64,000 nucleotides of DNA from Rhodococcus sp. NBC_00297 (GCF_036173065.1 NZ_CP108041.1:1116001-1180000), one strand, 5' to 3'. Counted from the first letter of the stretch, positions 44,299-53,315 are shown. The notes: generated by a model from the sequence alone, not told the origin. Program-made: numbers and translations.

Positions 44299-45978
44299 GT
44301 GACAGGTCCCGACGATCCGCGCCCCGGTTCGCGACATCCGGGATGGGACAACTACTCGCCGTCCGAGCGACTCCCACCCCGTCGATCGCCGCTGCCTCCG
44401 CTGCATCCACCGACGGCCGGACCGGGCGAGACGATCCCGGGCGACCCGACCACGGCGCCCGACCCGACGACACGCATGCCGAACCAGGACACCGGTCCCC
44501 GCCGTCCCCGCGTACCGCGCAAACTGACGGTCACCCGCGTCGCGGCGATGCGTGGTCGTGAGATCACGGGCAAGGGCATCGCGACGTTCCGACGCGCCGC
44601 CACCGCCGACGGAGCCGACAAGTCCGGTCTCACGGCGCTCACCTACGCGACGATGGCCAACTTCGCCTCGGACGCGGCGATGGCGGTGGCGCTGGCCAAC
44701 ACGCTGTTCTTCTCCGCCGCGACGGGCGAGGACAAGACCAAGGTCGCCCTGTATCTGCTCATCACCATCGCCCCGTTCGCGATCATCGCGCCCCTGATCG
44801 GCCCCATGCTCGACCGCCTGCAGCAGGGTCGCCGCATCGCGCTGGCCACCTCGTTCGTCCTGCGTGCCGTCCTCGCCGTGGTGCTGGTCTTCAATTTCGA
44901 CACCTGGCTCCTCTATCCCGCCGCGCTCGGGATGATGGTGCTGAGCAAGTCGTTCTCGGTGCTCAAGTCAGCCGTCACCCCTCGGGTGCTGCCACCGGAC
45001 ATCGACCTCGTCCGGGTGAACTCCCGCCTGACCGTGTTCGGGTTGCTGGGCGGCACCATCTCGGCGGGAGCGGTCGCGGGTGCCATCGCGTTCGCACTGG
45101 GTTCCGCCGGGGCACTGTGGTTCACGTTCGCCGTGACGGTGTTCGGCGCGTATCTCTCCATGCGCATCCCGTCCTGGGTGGAGGTCACCGAGGGTGAGGT
45201 GCCCGCGACGCTCGGGTACCACGCCGAGGCGACCACCGGCGCGATCGGCATCGTCCCGGCGCCCAGCAAACGCCGGCAGCCCCTCGGCCGCGACGTCCTC
45301 ACCGGACTGTGGGGCAACGGCACCATCCGCGTGCTCACCGGCTTCCTCACGCTGTACGTCGCGTTCGTGGCGAAGTCCCGCACCGAGCACGAGCCACTCC
45401 AGCAGGCACTCATGTTGGCGTTGGTGGGCGCGGCGGCCGGACTCGGCAACTTCGGCGGCAACGCCGCCGGCGCCCGGGTCAAGCTCGGTCGCCCGTCGGT
45501 GCTGGTGGTGCGCTGCACCGCGGCCGTCACTGCGGTCGCGATCGTCGCGGCTCTGACGAACAGCCTGCTGACTGCCGCGCTCGCGGCTCTCGTCGCGTCG
45601 GGCGCGAGCGCGCTGGCGAAGGTGTCGCTCGACGCGTCGTTGCAGAACGACCTGCCTCCCGAGTCGATCGCGTCCGGCTTCGGGCGCAGCGAGACGGTGC
45701 TGCAGCTGAGCTGGGTCATCGGCGGCACGTTCGGCGTGCTGCTCCCCACCGAGTACTGGCTGGGTTTCACCGTGGTGTCGGTGGTCCTTACGATCGGCCT
45801 GGTGCAGACATTCGTGACCCACCGGGGCGGCTCGCTGCTTCCCGGCTTCGGCGGCAAGAGACCGGTACGAGCGGACCAGGAGGTGGCGGGCAGCGAACTG
45901 CGCCACGCCACCGGCCGAATCCCCCGAGTGGATCAGGACGCGGGCCGCGCACCCGCGGGCGAGGACGCTCCCCGATGA
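44299..45978 (+). CDS. MFS-type membrane protein (Rv0876c-like)
   Basis: A 559-residue protein. The first 95 residues are Pro/Arg-rich and cytoplasmic; then 12 helices of MFS type start at TALTYATMANFASDAAMAVAL. PMLDRLQQGRRIALATSFV is the loop after helix 2. The C-terminal 50 residues are polar. GACAAT lies six bases before GTG 44299, so this start and a leaderless mRNA are preferred over GTG 44281. Size and the following DUF2771 gene match Rv0876c/Rv0875c. Substrate unknown. Confidence 0.82.
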   Translation: MTGPDDPRPGSRHPGWDNYSPSERLPPRRSPLPPLHPPTAGPGETIPGDPTTAPDPTTRMPNQDTGPRRPRVPRKLTVTRVAAMRGREITGKGIATFRRAATADGADKSGLTALTYATMANFASDAAMAVALANTLFFSAATGEDKTKVALYLLITIAPFAIIAPLIGPMLDRLQQGRRIALATSFVLRAVLAVVLVFNFDTWLLYPAALGMMVLSKSFSVLKSAVTPRVLPPDIDLVRVNSRLTVFGLLGGTISAGAVAGAIAFALGSAGALWFTFAVTVFGAYLSMRIPSWVEVTEGEVPATLGYHAEATTGAIGIVPAPSKRRQPLGRDVLTGLWGNGTIRVLTGFLTLYVAFVAKSRTEHEPLQQALMLALVGAAAGLGNFGGNAAGARVKLGRPSVLVVRCTAAVTAVAIVAALTNSLLTAALAALVASGASALAKVSLDASLQNDLPPESIASGFGRSETVLQLSWVIGGTFGVLLPTEYWLGFTVVSVVLTIGLVQTFVTHRGGSLLPGFGGKRPVRADQEVAGSELRHATGRIPRVDQDAGRAPAGEDAPR

Positions 45979-46484
45979 CGACACGCAAGATCCTGTATGG
46001 ACTGTCCGCACTGGTCGCCGTCGTCGGCGTCGCCTTCGTGCTGGTGGTCGGCAAGGCGATCCTCGACGCCCCCGAGGAGTCCCCGCGGGTGTCCGCGTAC
46101 GCCGACGGCCGGTACGAGGAAGTGGAACCGTTCCGGTACTGCCCGGTGCAGGAGCCGCTCTGCGACTACGAGGGCACGACCGCGACGATGCCTGTGCGCG
46201 AGGGCCATCCGCTGCAGTTGTCCCTGCCGGGCGCCATCTCGGAGAACCCGTGGGGCTTCGCCAGCGTCTACGGAGACCCGGACTCCGGCGACGTCGTGGA
46301 AGCAGACGAGTACTTCGCCCCCGGGACTCGGAACACGCTCACCGTGCCGCCGGTGAACGAGGACGGACTCGTGCTCATCGGCGTCGAGGTGCGCCTGCCG
46401 TCCGGTGTCATCGACGTCGACACCGACCAGGAGGAGATCGTCAGCCACGCCATCTGGTCGATCGCCACCACGGAAGCGGACTGA
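45975..46484 (+). CDS. DUF2771 membrane-anchored protein
   Basis: A 169-residue protein with one N-terminal helix (ILYGLSALVAVVGVAFVLVV) that serves as an anchor or uncleaved signal, and an extracytoplasmic domain with the paired cysteines of RYCPVQEPLCDYEG. It corresponds to Rv0875c. ATG 45975 overlaps the MFS stop (ATGA), so the two are coupled and may act together at the membrane. Function unknown. Confidence 0.78.
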   Translation: MTTRKILYGLSALVAVVGVAFVLVVGKAILDAPEESPRVSAYADGRYEEVEPFRYCPVQEPLCDYEGTTATMPVREGHPLQLSLPGAISENPWGFASVYGDPDSGDVVEADEYFAPGTRNTLTVPPVNEDGLVLIGVEVRLPSGVIDVDTDQEEIVSHAIWSIATTEAD

Positions 46485-46525
46485 CACCCTGTCGACGTCA
46501 CCGTCCCGGCGCGCGAAAGGAAGTC

Positions 46526-47008
46526 ATGGACGAGAACTCCTTGACCGAGATCGGCATGAAGGCCAGGGACGCCCGACTGAGACCGATCATCGCCACGACG
46601 GTGAGTGTGACGATGGTGGTCTTCTTCGTCGTGACCCGCGCATGGACCTGGACGCCACCGTGGGTGACCCCGTTCTCCCTGGCGGTGATCGGTGTCGTGC
46701 TCTGGCAAGGATGGCGGAGCCCCTTCGAACGCACGGTGGTCTACCGGGATCGGCTCGAGACGCGCCGCCGAAGCGGGGTGGTGTCCGTGATCGCCCGCGA
46801 CGCGATCGACACCTTTCGACTCCGTCAGGGCGGTGAGGGAGACCCGCTCGTCCTGGTGGTCGACGTCGACGGCCGCACGACGACACTCCTGGGAACCGAC
46901 AACATCGGCCGCGCACGATGGATCGACAACTTCCGGCCGGGCCATCGGCACACGGACGCCCTCGTCACCCAGTTCGAGCACTGGCGCACGCACGGCCGCT
47001 GGGAGTGA
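46526..47008 (+). CDS. Membrane protein with PH-like domain
   Basis: A 160-residue protein with two helices (PIIATTVSVTMVVFFVVT and VTPFSLAVIGVVLWQGW) followed by a cytoplasmic domain, ERTVVYRDRLETRRRSGVVS...RDAIDTFRLRQ...LVLVVDVDG, that resembles bacterial PH domains. GAAAGGAAG precedes ATG 46526. It follows DUF2771 on the same strand after 41 bases and is convergent with the cspB-like gene. I do not recognise a named family. Confidence 0.7.
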   Translation: MDENSLTEIGMKARDARLRPIIATTVSVTMVVFFVVTRAWTWTPPWVTPFSLAVIGVVLWQGWRSPFERTVVYRDRLETRRRSGVVSVIARDAIDTFRLRQGGEGDPLVLVVDVDGRTTTLLGTDNIGRARWIDNFRPGHRHTDALVTQFEHWRTHGRWE

Positions 47009-47017
47009 CCGCCCGGG

Positions 47018-47437
47018 TCAGCTGTCCAGTTCGCGGGCGACGGCCCGGACCACCTCGGAGATCTTCTGGGCGGTCTTACGGTCGGGGTACTTGCCCTTGC
47101 GCAACTCTGGCTGCACGGTGGCCTCCAGAAGCGTGATCATGTCCTCGACCATGCCGTGCAACTCGTCGGGCGTGTGCTTGCGAGCGGTCGGCTGATCGCG
47201 GCGGGCGGCGGCACCCGCCTGACGCAGTGAGGGCGCCGGGTCGAGAACCTTCAGCGACAACGCCTGGGGTCCGCGGCGCCCGGCGGCCATGCCGAACTCG
47301 ACGCGCTGGCCGGCCTTCAGGCCCTCGACTCCCTGCGGGAGCGCGGACGACCGGACGTACACGTCCTCACCCTCGTCCTGCGAGAGGAAGCCGAAACCCT
47401 TGTCGACGTCGTACCACTTCACCTTGCCGGTCGGCAC
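47018..47437 (-). CDS. cspB: Cold-shock domain protein with C-terminal extension
   Basis: A 139-residue protein. Residues 1-65 form a cold-shock domain: [20 protein letters not shown] carries RNP1 (KGFGF) and [13 protein letters not shown]2. The C-terminal half is a conserved helical extension ([38 protein letters not shown]) absent from classical Csp proteins. This two-part architecture and length match Rv0871 (CspB). GTG 47437, giving [10 protein letters not shown], is chosen over GTG 47446. It should bind single-stranded RNA or DNA. Confidence 0.87.
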   Translation of the reverse strand: MPTGKVKWYDVDKGFGFLSQDEGEDVYVRSSALPQGVEGLKAGQRVEFGMAAGRRGPQALSLKVLDPAPSLRQAGAAARRDQPTARKHTPDELHGMVEDMITLLEATVQPELRKGKYPDRKTAQKISEVVRAVARELDS

Positions 47438-47585
47438 CGATCTCACCCATTCGTCTCGTTGATCGCGTCACATGAATAATCGCGCCCGTTGCCGCCGCCC
47501 ATGACGGGCCCTGGCGCTCGGGACGCGATGAGTCGATGGTACTCCGCTGCGCGAACGACGAGCACCTCGATATCGCGGGGCAGGC

Positions 47586-47700
47586 GCCGGGAAGGCCGGA
47601 GGCCGGTCGGGTCGTCAGGCCGGGTAGGCCGGAGGCCGGTCGGGTCGTCAGGCCGGGAAGGCCGGAGGCCGGTCGGGGCATCAGGGCGGGAAGGCCGGAG
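47586..47700. repeat. 33-bp tandem repeat, three and a half copies
   Basis: A GC-rich unit beginning GCCGGGAAGGCCGGAGGCCG repeats at 47586-47618, 47619-47651 and 47652-47684, with a partial copy 47685-47700. Copies differ at only one to four positions. It lies in the 280-base gap between the cspB-like gene and a small membrane protein gene, ending just before that gene's -10. Related 18-19 base runs occur inside prrB, the epimerase gene and dapC. There are no unique spacers, so it is not a CRISPR. Confidence 0.9.
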
Positions 47701-47717
47701 AGATAGTGTGCTCTCTC

Positions 47718-47936
47718 GTGACCGACTCCCCCCGTACCGGAACCCCGGCGCTCCTGGTCGCCGCCCTCGTCTGTTTCGGGCTGGGCCTGCTGGCGATCGT
47801 CGTCATGTTCGTGACGCTGCTCGTCTGGGACGATCCGCCCGGACTGTGGATCTATCTCTCGGCGATGCTGTGCCCGCTGGGGTTCCTGCTCGGTCTGATC
47901 CACGCGCTGCGGTCGGGCCGCCGAGCCCGGCGCTGA
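47718..47936 (+). CDS. Small two-helix membrane protein
   Basis: A 72-residue protein, MTDSPRTGTPALLVAALVCF at the start, with two clear membrane helices (ALLVAALVCFGLGLLAIVVM and LSAMLCPLGFLLGLIHAL) and a basic C-terminus (RSGRRARR). A -10-like TAGTGT or GATAGT sits 8-10 bases before GTG 47718. It is 27 bases upstream of the yccF-like gene. Function unknown. Confidence 0.65.
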   Translation: MTDSPRTGTPALLVAALVCFGLGLLAIVVMFVTLLVWDDPPGLWIYLSAMLCPLGFLLGLIHALRSGRRARR

Positions 47937-47963
47937 CACGGCGGAACCGGGCATACTGGTCGC

Positions 47964-48362
47964 ATGCGCCTGCTGCTGAACGTCATCTGGTTGATCTTCG
48001 GCGGCCTGTGGCTCGCTCTCGGCTACTTCGTGGCCGGCATCGTCTGCTGCATTCTCATCGTCACCATCCCGTTCGGCATCGCGGCGTTCCGCATCGGGGT
48101 GTACGCCCTGTGGCCCTTCGGCCGGACCGTGGTGGACAAGCCCACGGCGGGCGTCGCCTCGGTGATCGGCAACGTGATCTGGATCGTCGTGGCAGGAATC
48201 TGGCTGGCCATCGGGCACATCCTCACCGCGATCGCCATGGCGATCACCATCATCGGGATCCCGCTGGCGTTGGCGAACCTCAAGCTGATCCCGGTGTCGC
48301 TCATGCCGCTGGGCAAGGACATCGTCGACTCGGACGCACCGTTCGTGGCCACGCGCTACTGA
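47964..48362 (+). CDS. YccF domain membrane protein
   Basis: A 132-residue protein made of two YccF repeats, each a pair of helices ending in a Pro-rich turn: LLLNVIWLIFGGLWLALGYF...TIPFGIAAFRIGVYALWPFG and GNVIWIVVAGIWLAIGHILTA...IIGIPLALANLKLIPVSLMPLG. The family is widespread and of unknown function, possibly in ion or metabolite flux. CATACT lies exactly six bases before ATG 47964, so the mRNA is probably leaderless. Confidence 0.88.
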   Translation: MRLLLNVIWLIFGGLWLALGYFVAGIVCCILIVTIPFGIAAFRIGVYALWPFGRTVVDKPTAGVASVIGNVIWIVVAGIWLAIGHILTAIAMAITIIGIPLALANLKLIPVSLMPLGKDIVDSDAPFVATRY

Positions 48363-48451
48363 CGTCGGGGCGCGCACTCAACAGAACGAACGGTTCCTTC
48401 TCGGCGTGGCCCGAGGGGTGATACACGTCGGATCGGTCTACCATCCTGTGC

Positions 48452-49738
48452 GTGATACTGAAGAAATCCGATGACCGCACCTTCGGATCACACAGGATCT
48501 TCGTCGCCCTCACCGTGATCGGTGCCGCCGTGGCGCTCGTCGCGCACGATCGGCTCATCCCGTTCGACGTCCCCAAGTTCGGGTTGTTCCGGTTCGGCAT
48601 CGACGCTCTCGTGTACCGCGCCGGCGGAGCGACGGTGCTCGACTCGTCCCCGCTGTACGCCCACGATCTGGTCGGCGAACTCCCCTTCACGTATCCCCCG
48701 TTCGCCGCGCTGGTGTTCGCACCTCTCGGGGCGATGTCCACCGCGACGACCAACATCGTCTTCTGGCTCGGGAACATCGCGCTGCTCTATCTGATCGTCC
48801 GATCCTGCTGGATGGTCCTCGGCTTCCGCGACGACCGCAGTCTCCGCATCGTCAGCGCCGCACTGTCCATCGTCTTCACGTGGCTCGAACCGGTGCGCAT
48901 GACCATCTGGCTCGGTCAGATCAATCTCGTTCTCCTGGCGCTGGTGCTGTGGGACCTGTCGCGGCCCGAGGGCAGCCGGCTCCGCGGCATCGGGGTCGGC
49001 ATCGCCACCGGCATCAAGATGACTCCCGGACTGTTCCTCGTCCACCTCGCGCTGACACGGCAGTGGCGGGCACTGGTCGTCGGCGTCGTCACCGCCGCGG
49101 CGACCGTGGTGCTCGGCTTCGTCGTGCTCTTCTCCGACGCGGTCACCTACTGGTTCGGCGCCATCTCCGACTCGTCCCGCATCGGCGACATCTCGTCCGG
49201 CGCGAACCAGTCGCTGCGCGCGTCGATACCGAGGTGGTTCGGCATGACCGAGGCGCCGACGCTGCTCTGGATCGTCATCGCCGGAGCCGTCTGCGTGGCC
49301 GGCCTTCTCGTGGGCGCCGCGGCGCACCGCCGGGGGTTGCCGCTCCTCGGCCTGATCGTCATCGGCCTGACGGCGCCTCTGGTGTCTCCGTTCTCCTGGG
49401 GTCACCACTGGGTGTGGCTCCTGCCGCTGGTCATCGTCTGCATGGACGTCGCACTGCGTGCCTCGAACCCGCTCGCCTGGCTCCTGCCGCTCGTCGCGAG
49501 CCTGCCGCAGATCGCCTGGTTCTGGGTGGCGCCCGGTGACGTCTACGCGATCGGCACCTTCATGCTCCCGCCGTCGAACCGACTCGAGGGTGTGGCGCTG
49601 CAGACCGTCTACCCGACCACGGGTGTCCTGGTGCTCGTCGTCGTGGCCGTGATCCTGCGCACATGTGACGTCGGACACATAACGAAGCGGTCACGAACGG
49701 GTGACGAGACGGTGGTCAGCACGCCTTCGCCGTCCTAG
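48452..49738 (+). CDS. GT87-family polyprenyl-phosphate mannosyltransferase
   Basis: A 428-residue protein with about ten helices, GT-C fold. FRFGIDALVYRAGGATVL after helix 1 contains the Asp that serves as catalytic residue in PimE-type enzymes, followed by PLYAHDLVGELPFTYPPFAALVFAPLG. These are marks of GT87 (DUF2029) alpha-1,2-mannosyltransferases, which use decaprenyl-phosphate mannose on the outer face of the membrane for PIM or lipomannan branching. Which acceptor it uses is uncertain. TACCAT lies seven bases before GTG 48452. Confidence 0.83.
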   Translation: MILKKSDDRTFGSHRIFVALTVIGAAVALVAHDRLIPFDVPKFGLFRFGIDALVYRAGGATVLDSSPLYAHDLVGELPFTYPPFAALVFAPLGAMSTATTNIVFWLGNIALLYLIVRSCWMVLGFRDDRSLRIVSAALSIVFTWLEPVRMTIWLGQINLVLLALVLWDLSRPEGSRLRGIGVGIATGIKMTPGLFLVHLALTRQWRALVVGVVTAAATVVLGFVVLFSDAVTYWFGAISDSSRIGDISSGANQSLRASIPRWFGMTEAPTLLWIVIAGAVCVAGLLVGAAAHRRGLPLLGLIVIGLTAPLVSPFSWGHHWVWLLPLVIVCMDVALRASNPLAWLLPLVASLPQIAWFWVAPGDVYAIGTFMLPPSNRLEGVALQTVYPTTGVLVLVVVAVILRTCDVGHITKRSRTGDETVVSTPSPS

Positions 49739-49909
49739 CTGCGACGACCCGTTCGAACACCTCACAACGGCGGCGCGACGCGCGCACCAGGGGAAGTTAT
49801 CGAACAGTGACATGTGTGCCCGTTTCGTAATACTGTCCATCACGGCCGGAAGTTCGGCCGACGTCCGGCCCGCCGCGCCAAACCTCGTCCCGCGGGTACC
49901 GGACATCCC

Positions 49910-50097
49910 TCACAGACATGATCAGGGACGAGGGCGGGGGACCCACACGTCCTTCGTAGATATCCGGCCGGCTCTCGCGGCGCCCCACCGGGCACCGAGC
50001 AGTCGACCTAGGGGTGAAGCCTCTCCGCTCCAGCCAGGAGCGCACCGAGGCCGGGCTACCTCTCAGCCCGAATCCGACAGCTGACCTCGCAGGCGCG
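49910..50097 (+). ncRNA. c-di-AMP riboswitch (ydaO/yuaA) upstream of rpfA
   Basis: The 380-base gap before rpfA holds conserved ydaO elements in order: GGGGGACCCAC at 49935-49946, AGGGGTGAAGCC at 50010-50021, and CCGAATCCGACAGCTGACCT starting at 50068 and followed by CGCAGGCG. ydaO riboswitches bind cyclic di-AMP and, in Actinobacteria, often precede cell-wall hydrolase and rpf genes, usually shutting expression when c-di-AMP is high. A -10-like TAATAC at 49828 would place the transcript start before it. Ends are approximate. Confidence 0.85.
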
Positions 50098-50119
50098 TGT
50101 GGAGAGGATTTCTACCCTT

Positions 50120-50707
50120 ATGAGCGGACGTCATCGCAAGCCGAGCACCACGGGCAAGACCGTCGCCAAGGTCGCCGTCACCGGCGCACTGGTCGGCACC
50201 GCAGGTCTCGCATTCAGCGGCACGGCCAACGCAGCCCCCGATTCCGACTGGGACCGTCTCTCGCAGTGCGAGGCCGGCGGCAACTGGGGCATCAACACCG
50301 GTAACGGTTTCCAGGGCGGCCTGCAGTTCTCGCCGAGCACCTGGACCGGACACGGCGGCGGAGAGTTCGCGGCCACCGCGAACCAGGCCAGCCGTGAAGA
50401 GCAGATCGTCGTCGCCGAGCGCGTGCTCGAGTCGCAGGGCTGGGGCGCCTGGCCGTCCTGCTCCTCGCAGCTCGGACTGAGCAGCGGCCCGACGCAGCGC
50501 GACGCACCGGCGACCACGGCGCCCACCGCACCGGCACTCCCCGATCTGACGAGCATCCCGTCGACCGAGCAGGCCGTGCAGGGACTCACCCAGGTCGTCC
50601 AGAACTTCACCAACGATCCGGCGATCCTGGGCTTCGTCCAGGCCGCCACCGCGGATCCGCAGGTGGCGAGCTTCATCGCAGCGAACCAGGATCTCCTGCC
50701 CCGCTGA
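50120..50707 (+). CDS. rpfA: Resuscitation-promoting factor, secreted
   Basis: A 195-residue protein. A signal peptide ends at about residue 38 (GTANA before APDSDW). The Rpf domain (about 40-115) has the catalytic Glu51 in SQCEAGGNWGINTGNGFQGG, LQFSPSTWTGHGG and a partner cysteine in WPSCSSQ. It is a lysozyme/lytic-transglycosylase-like muralytic enzyme that helps dormant cells resume growth. The C-terminal 70 residues are an Ala/Pro/Thr linker and short helical tail, shorter than in M. tuberculosis RpfA. GGAGAGGA precedes ATG 50120. Controlled by the c-di-AMP riboswitch. Confidence 0.93.
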   Translation: MSGRHRKPSTTGKTVAKVAVTGALVGTAGLAFSGTANAAPDSDWDRLSQCEAGGNWGINTGNGFQGGLQFSPSTWTGHGGGEFAATANQASREEQIVVAERVLESQGWGAWPSCSSQLGLSSGPTQRDAPATTAPTAPALPDLTSIPSTEQAVQGLTQVVQNFTNDPAILGFVQAATADPQVASFIAANQDLLPR

Positions 50708-50715
50708 CCCACTCC

Positions 50716-50755
50716 ACGAGAAAGGCCCCCACCGACTGGTGGGGGCCTTTCTCGT
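50716..50755 (+). terminator. Strong 18-bp hairpin terminator after rpfA
   Basis: The arms 50716-50733 and 50738-50755 are perfectly complementary (ACGAGAAAGGCCCCCACC and its inverse) around a GACT loop. A short T run in the 3' arm (CCTTTCTCG) and its place between convergent genes fit a bidirectional intrinsic terminator for rpfA and the small gene at 50957. Confidence 0.85.
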
Positions 50756-50765
50756 GTCTCGCGCG

Positions 50766-50957
50766 TCAGCGGTTGATGACCGTGTGGGGATGCGCGTAGG
50801 GCAGCGAGTCCACCGGCAGCGGGAACTCCGTCTCCTCACCGAACGGGGACAGGTTTCCGGCGCGCGCCGACATCAGTTCGGTGACGGGATGATCGTCGTC
50901 GTCCGCACTGTGCGGCCAGCCCGGGTCGACATATCGCTTCTTCTCTGAGTTCGCCAT
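50766..50957 (-). CDS. Small conserved acidic protein, 63 residues
   Basis: A soluble protein beginning MANSEKKRYVDPGWPHSADD, with a His/Asp-rich stretch and ending LPYAHPHTVINR. It has no membrane segment or known motif. It lies between the rpfA terminator and the divergent helicase-partner gene, and its amino-acid composition is that of a real gene. Rv0863 occupies a similar position in M. tuberculosis, but I cannot show they are related. Function unknown. Confidence 0.55.
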   Translation of the reverse strand: MANSEKKRYVDPGWPHSADDDDHPVTELMSARAGNLSPFGEETEFPLPVDSLPYAHPHTVINR

Positions 50958-51029
50958 GGTTCATTTCACCATTCGGAGTAGCGCCTCTGCCAGTCCAGGT
51001 CCCTGGACCGGTCTCTACGCTTGACCTCG

Positions 51030-53315
51030 ATGACCGACAACGAGGGCACGCCGGCGGACACACTCACCGAGTGGTTGTCCGCGCGCAGCGGCGACGAACT
51101 GGCCGAACTGCTGCGGCTCCGCCCCGATCTGACCATCCCGCCGCCGCCCACACTCGAGGTTCTGGCGGGCCGGTCCGAGCAACGTGCCTCGGTACTGCGC
51201 GCGGCCGAGGACCTGGACACCACGTGCCTGACCGTCGTGGAGCTGCTCGCGCACGAGGGCGCCGACACCGCCCCGGTCGCCCGCGCCCGACTCGACGAGA
51301 TCGTCGGCCGCCGAGCGACGAAGAAGGCGGTCGACGCGGCTCTGTCGGTGTTGCGTGCGCGTGCGCTGGTGCGCGGCACGACGTCGCTCACCCTGGTCGC
51401 GGCCGCACGCGACGCCGTGCCGTGGCGGGTCGGACGGTTCTTCGACGTCGACGCCTCGCTCACCGCCGAGGTGGTCGGTGCGAAGCTCGCGGAGATCGAC
51501 GACCGCAGCCGTGAGCTGCTCACCACGCTGACCCGCTCGTCGTCGATCGGCCGGACGCGCGACGCTGCACCCGGTACGCCCGCGGATCGGCCCGTCCAGC
51601 GCCTGCTCGCCGCCGGGCTGCTCACCTGGCTCGACGACAACACGGTCGAACTGCCGCCGCAGGTCTCGCAGGTACTCCGCGGCGAGCCCGTCACCGATCC
51701 GGTGTCGCTGGCCCCACCGGCGGCGTCGACCACCGCTGTCGGGGTGGCGGACGTCGACGCGGCCGCCGCCGGGGAGGCCCTCGAGCTGCTGCGGCACTGC
51801 GAGGACATCGTCGACTCGCTCTCCCGCACACCCGCGCCCGCACTCAAGGCGGGGGGACTCGGCGTCCGGGAGATCCGACGCATCGCAAAGGCAGCCGATC
51901 TCGACGAGGCGCGGGTCGGCCTGCTGGTCGAGGTCCTGGCGGGCGCCGGACTCATCGCGGTGGGGCTGCCCGATCCGGGACCGCTCACCGACATCGACGA
52001 CATGTGGACGCCCACCCCCGCGGTCGACGCGTGGGTCACCGCATCGCCGGCACAGCGCTGGGCCACCCTGGCCGGAGCCTGGCTGGATCTGCCCAGGGTG
52101 CCGTGGTTGATCGGCATGCGCGACGCCAACGACAAGCCGATCGCCGCACTGTCCGACGAGGCCCGCTCGGCCGCCGCGCCCCGAGACCGGCGGATCGTGC
52201 TGGGCGTGATCGCCGATCTTGCCTCGGGAAAGGCCCTCGCCACCGAGGACGTCGTCCGCATCGCCACCTGGCGCAGGCCACGCCTCGCCGCTCGCCTGGG
52301 CGTCGGCCCGGTCTCCCGCTACCTGGCCGAGGCCGGCGCTCTCGGGGTCGTCGGCCGCGGAGCACTGTCCACCCCCGGACGCGCACTGATCGGTGATCCG
52401 TCCTCGGCCGCGGCGGCGATGCACCGCGTCCTGCCCGACCCCATCGACCACGTTCTGGTCCAGGCCGACCTGACCGTCGTCGCCCCCGGGCCGTTGACTC
52501 CCGAGCTCGCGCAGCGGATGGCGACGGTCGCGGACATCGAGTCGGCGGGCGCCGCGACGATGTACCGCATCGACGAGCGGACGCTGCGACGTGCTCTGGA
52601 CGGCGGCACCACCGCCGCGGAGCTCCATGCCCTCTTCGCCACCCACTCTCGGACGCCCGTCCCGCAGTCGCTGACCTACCTCATCGACGACGTCGCCCGG
52701 CGCCACGGACGCCTGCGTGCCGGGATGGCGTCGTCCTTCGTCCGCTGCGAGGACCCCGCACTGCTCGCGGAGGTGCTCTCCTCCCCCGCCGCCGAGGCCC
52801 TCGCGTTGCGGGCACTGGCCCCGACCGTCGCGATCTCGCAGGCGCCGCTGGCCGACGTGCTGGCCGGGCTGCGCGCCGCCGGGTTCGCACCCGCGGGCGA
52901 GGACTCCTCCGGCACCATCGTCGACGTCCGCGATCGCGGTGCGCGCGTCGTCCCCCGTCGCGGTCGCTCGCCCTACCGCACGCCCGCCGTCCCCACGGAC
53001 GAGCAACTGGGGCGCCTCGTCTCGGAGATGCGGGCCGGCACCCGAGCCGGAGAGGTGCGCCGGACCGAGCGTGAACGGGTGCGGTCCGACGGCACCCGTG
53101 CGTCCGGCGCCGCGACGATCGCGCTTCTCCAGCGCGCCGCGTTGTCCCGCTCACCGATCAGCATCGGTTACGTGGACGCTGCCGGTGTCTCGAGCAACCG
53201 TGTCGTCGAACCGGTGACCGTCGGCGGCGGCCAACTCGACGCGTGGGACCCCGACGCCGGTGTCATGCGTCACTTCACGTTGCACCGCATCACGTCGGTG
53301 GCCCTGCTCGCCTGA
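51030..53315 (+). CDS. Helicase-associated protein (Rv0862c-like)
   Basis: A 761-residue protein of the actinobacterial 'helicase XPB/Ssl2 N-terminal-domain' family that regularly precedes the XPB gene. It has no Walker motifs. The N-terminal half has winged-helix-like segments (LTVVELLAHEGADTAPVARARL, KAVDAALSVLRARALV), the middle RVLPDPIDHVLVQADLTVVAPG is the family's best-conserved core, and the C-terminus resembles a WYL-type domain (ISIGYVDAAGVSSNRVVEPV). ATG 51030 is preferred, with TACGCT eight bases upstream. Likely partner of the XPB helicase in DNA repair. Confidence 0.82.
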   Translation: MTDNEGTPADTLTEWLSARSGDELAELLRLRPDLTIPPPPTLEVLAGRSEQRASVLRAAEDLDTTCLTVVELLAHEGADTAPVARARLDEIVGRRATKKAVDAALSVLRARALVRGTTSLTLVAAARDAVPWRVGRFFDVDASLTAEVVGAKLAEIDDRSRELLTTLTRSSSIGRTRDAAPGTPADRPVQRLLAAGLLTWLDDNTVELPPQVSQVLRGEPVTDPVSLAPPAASTTAVGVADVDAAAAGEALELLRHCEDIVDSLSRTPAPALKAGGLGVREIRRIAKAADLDEARVGLLVEVLAGAGLIAVGLPDPGPLTDIDDMWTPTPAVDAWVTASPAQRWATLAGAWLDLPRVPWLIGMRDANDKPIAALSDEARSAAAPRDRRIVLGVIADLASGKALATEDVVRIATWRRPRLAARLGVGPVSRYLAEAGALGVVGRGALSTPGRALIGDPSSAAAAMHRVLPDPIDHVLVQADLTVVAPGPLTPELAQRMATVADIESAGAATMYRIDERTLRRALDGGTTAAELHALFATHSRTPVPQSLTYLIDDVARRHGRLRAGMASSFVRCEDPALLAEVLSSPAAEALALRALAPTVAISQAPLADVLAGLRAAGFAPAGEDSSGTIVDVRDRGARVVPRRGRSPYRTPAVPTDEQLGRLVSEMRAGTRAGEVRRTERERVRSDGTRASGAATIALLQRAALSRSPISIGYVDAAGVSSNRVVEPVTVGGGQLDAWDPDAGVMRHFTLHRITSVALLA

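Noticed and set aside
47586-47700. Possible CRISPR array
   Set aside because: The 33-base units are directly adjacent with no unique spacers, and no cas genes are in the window.
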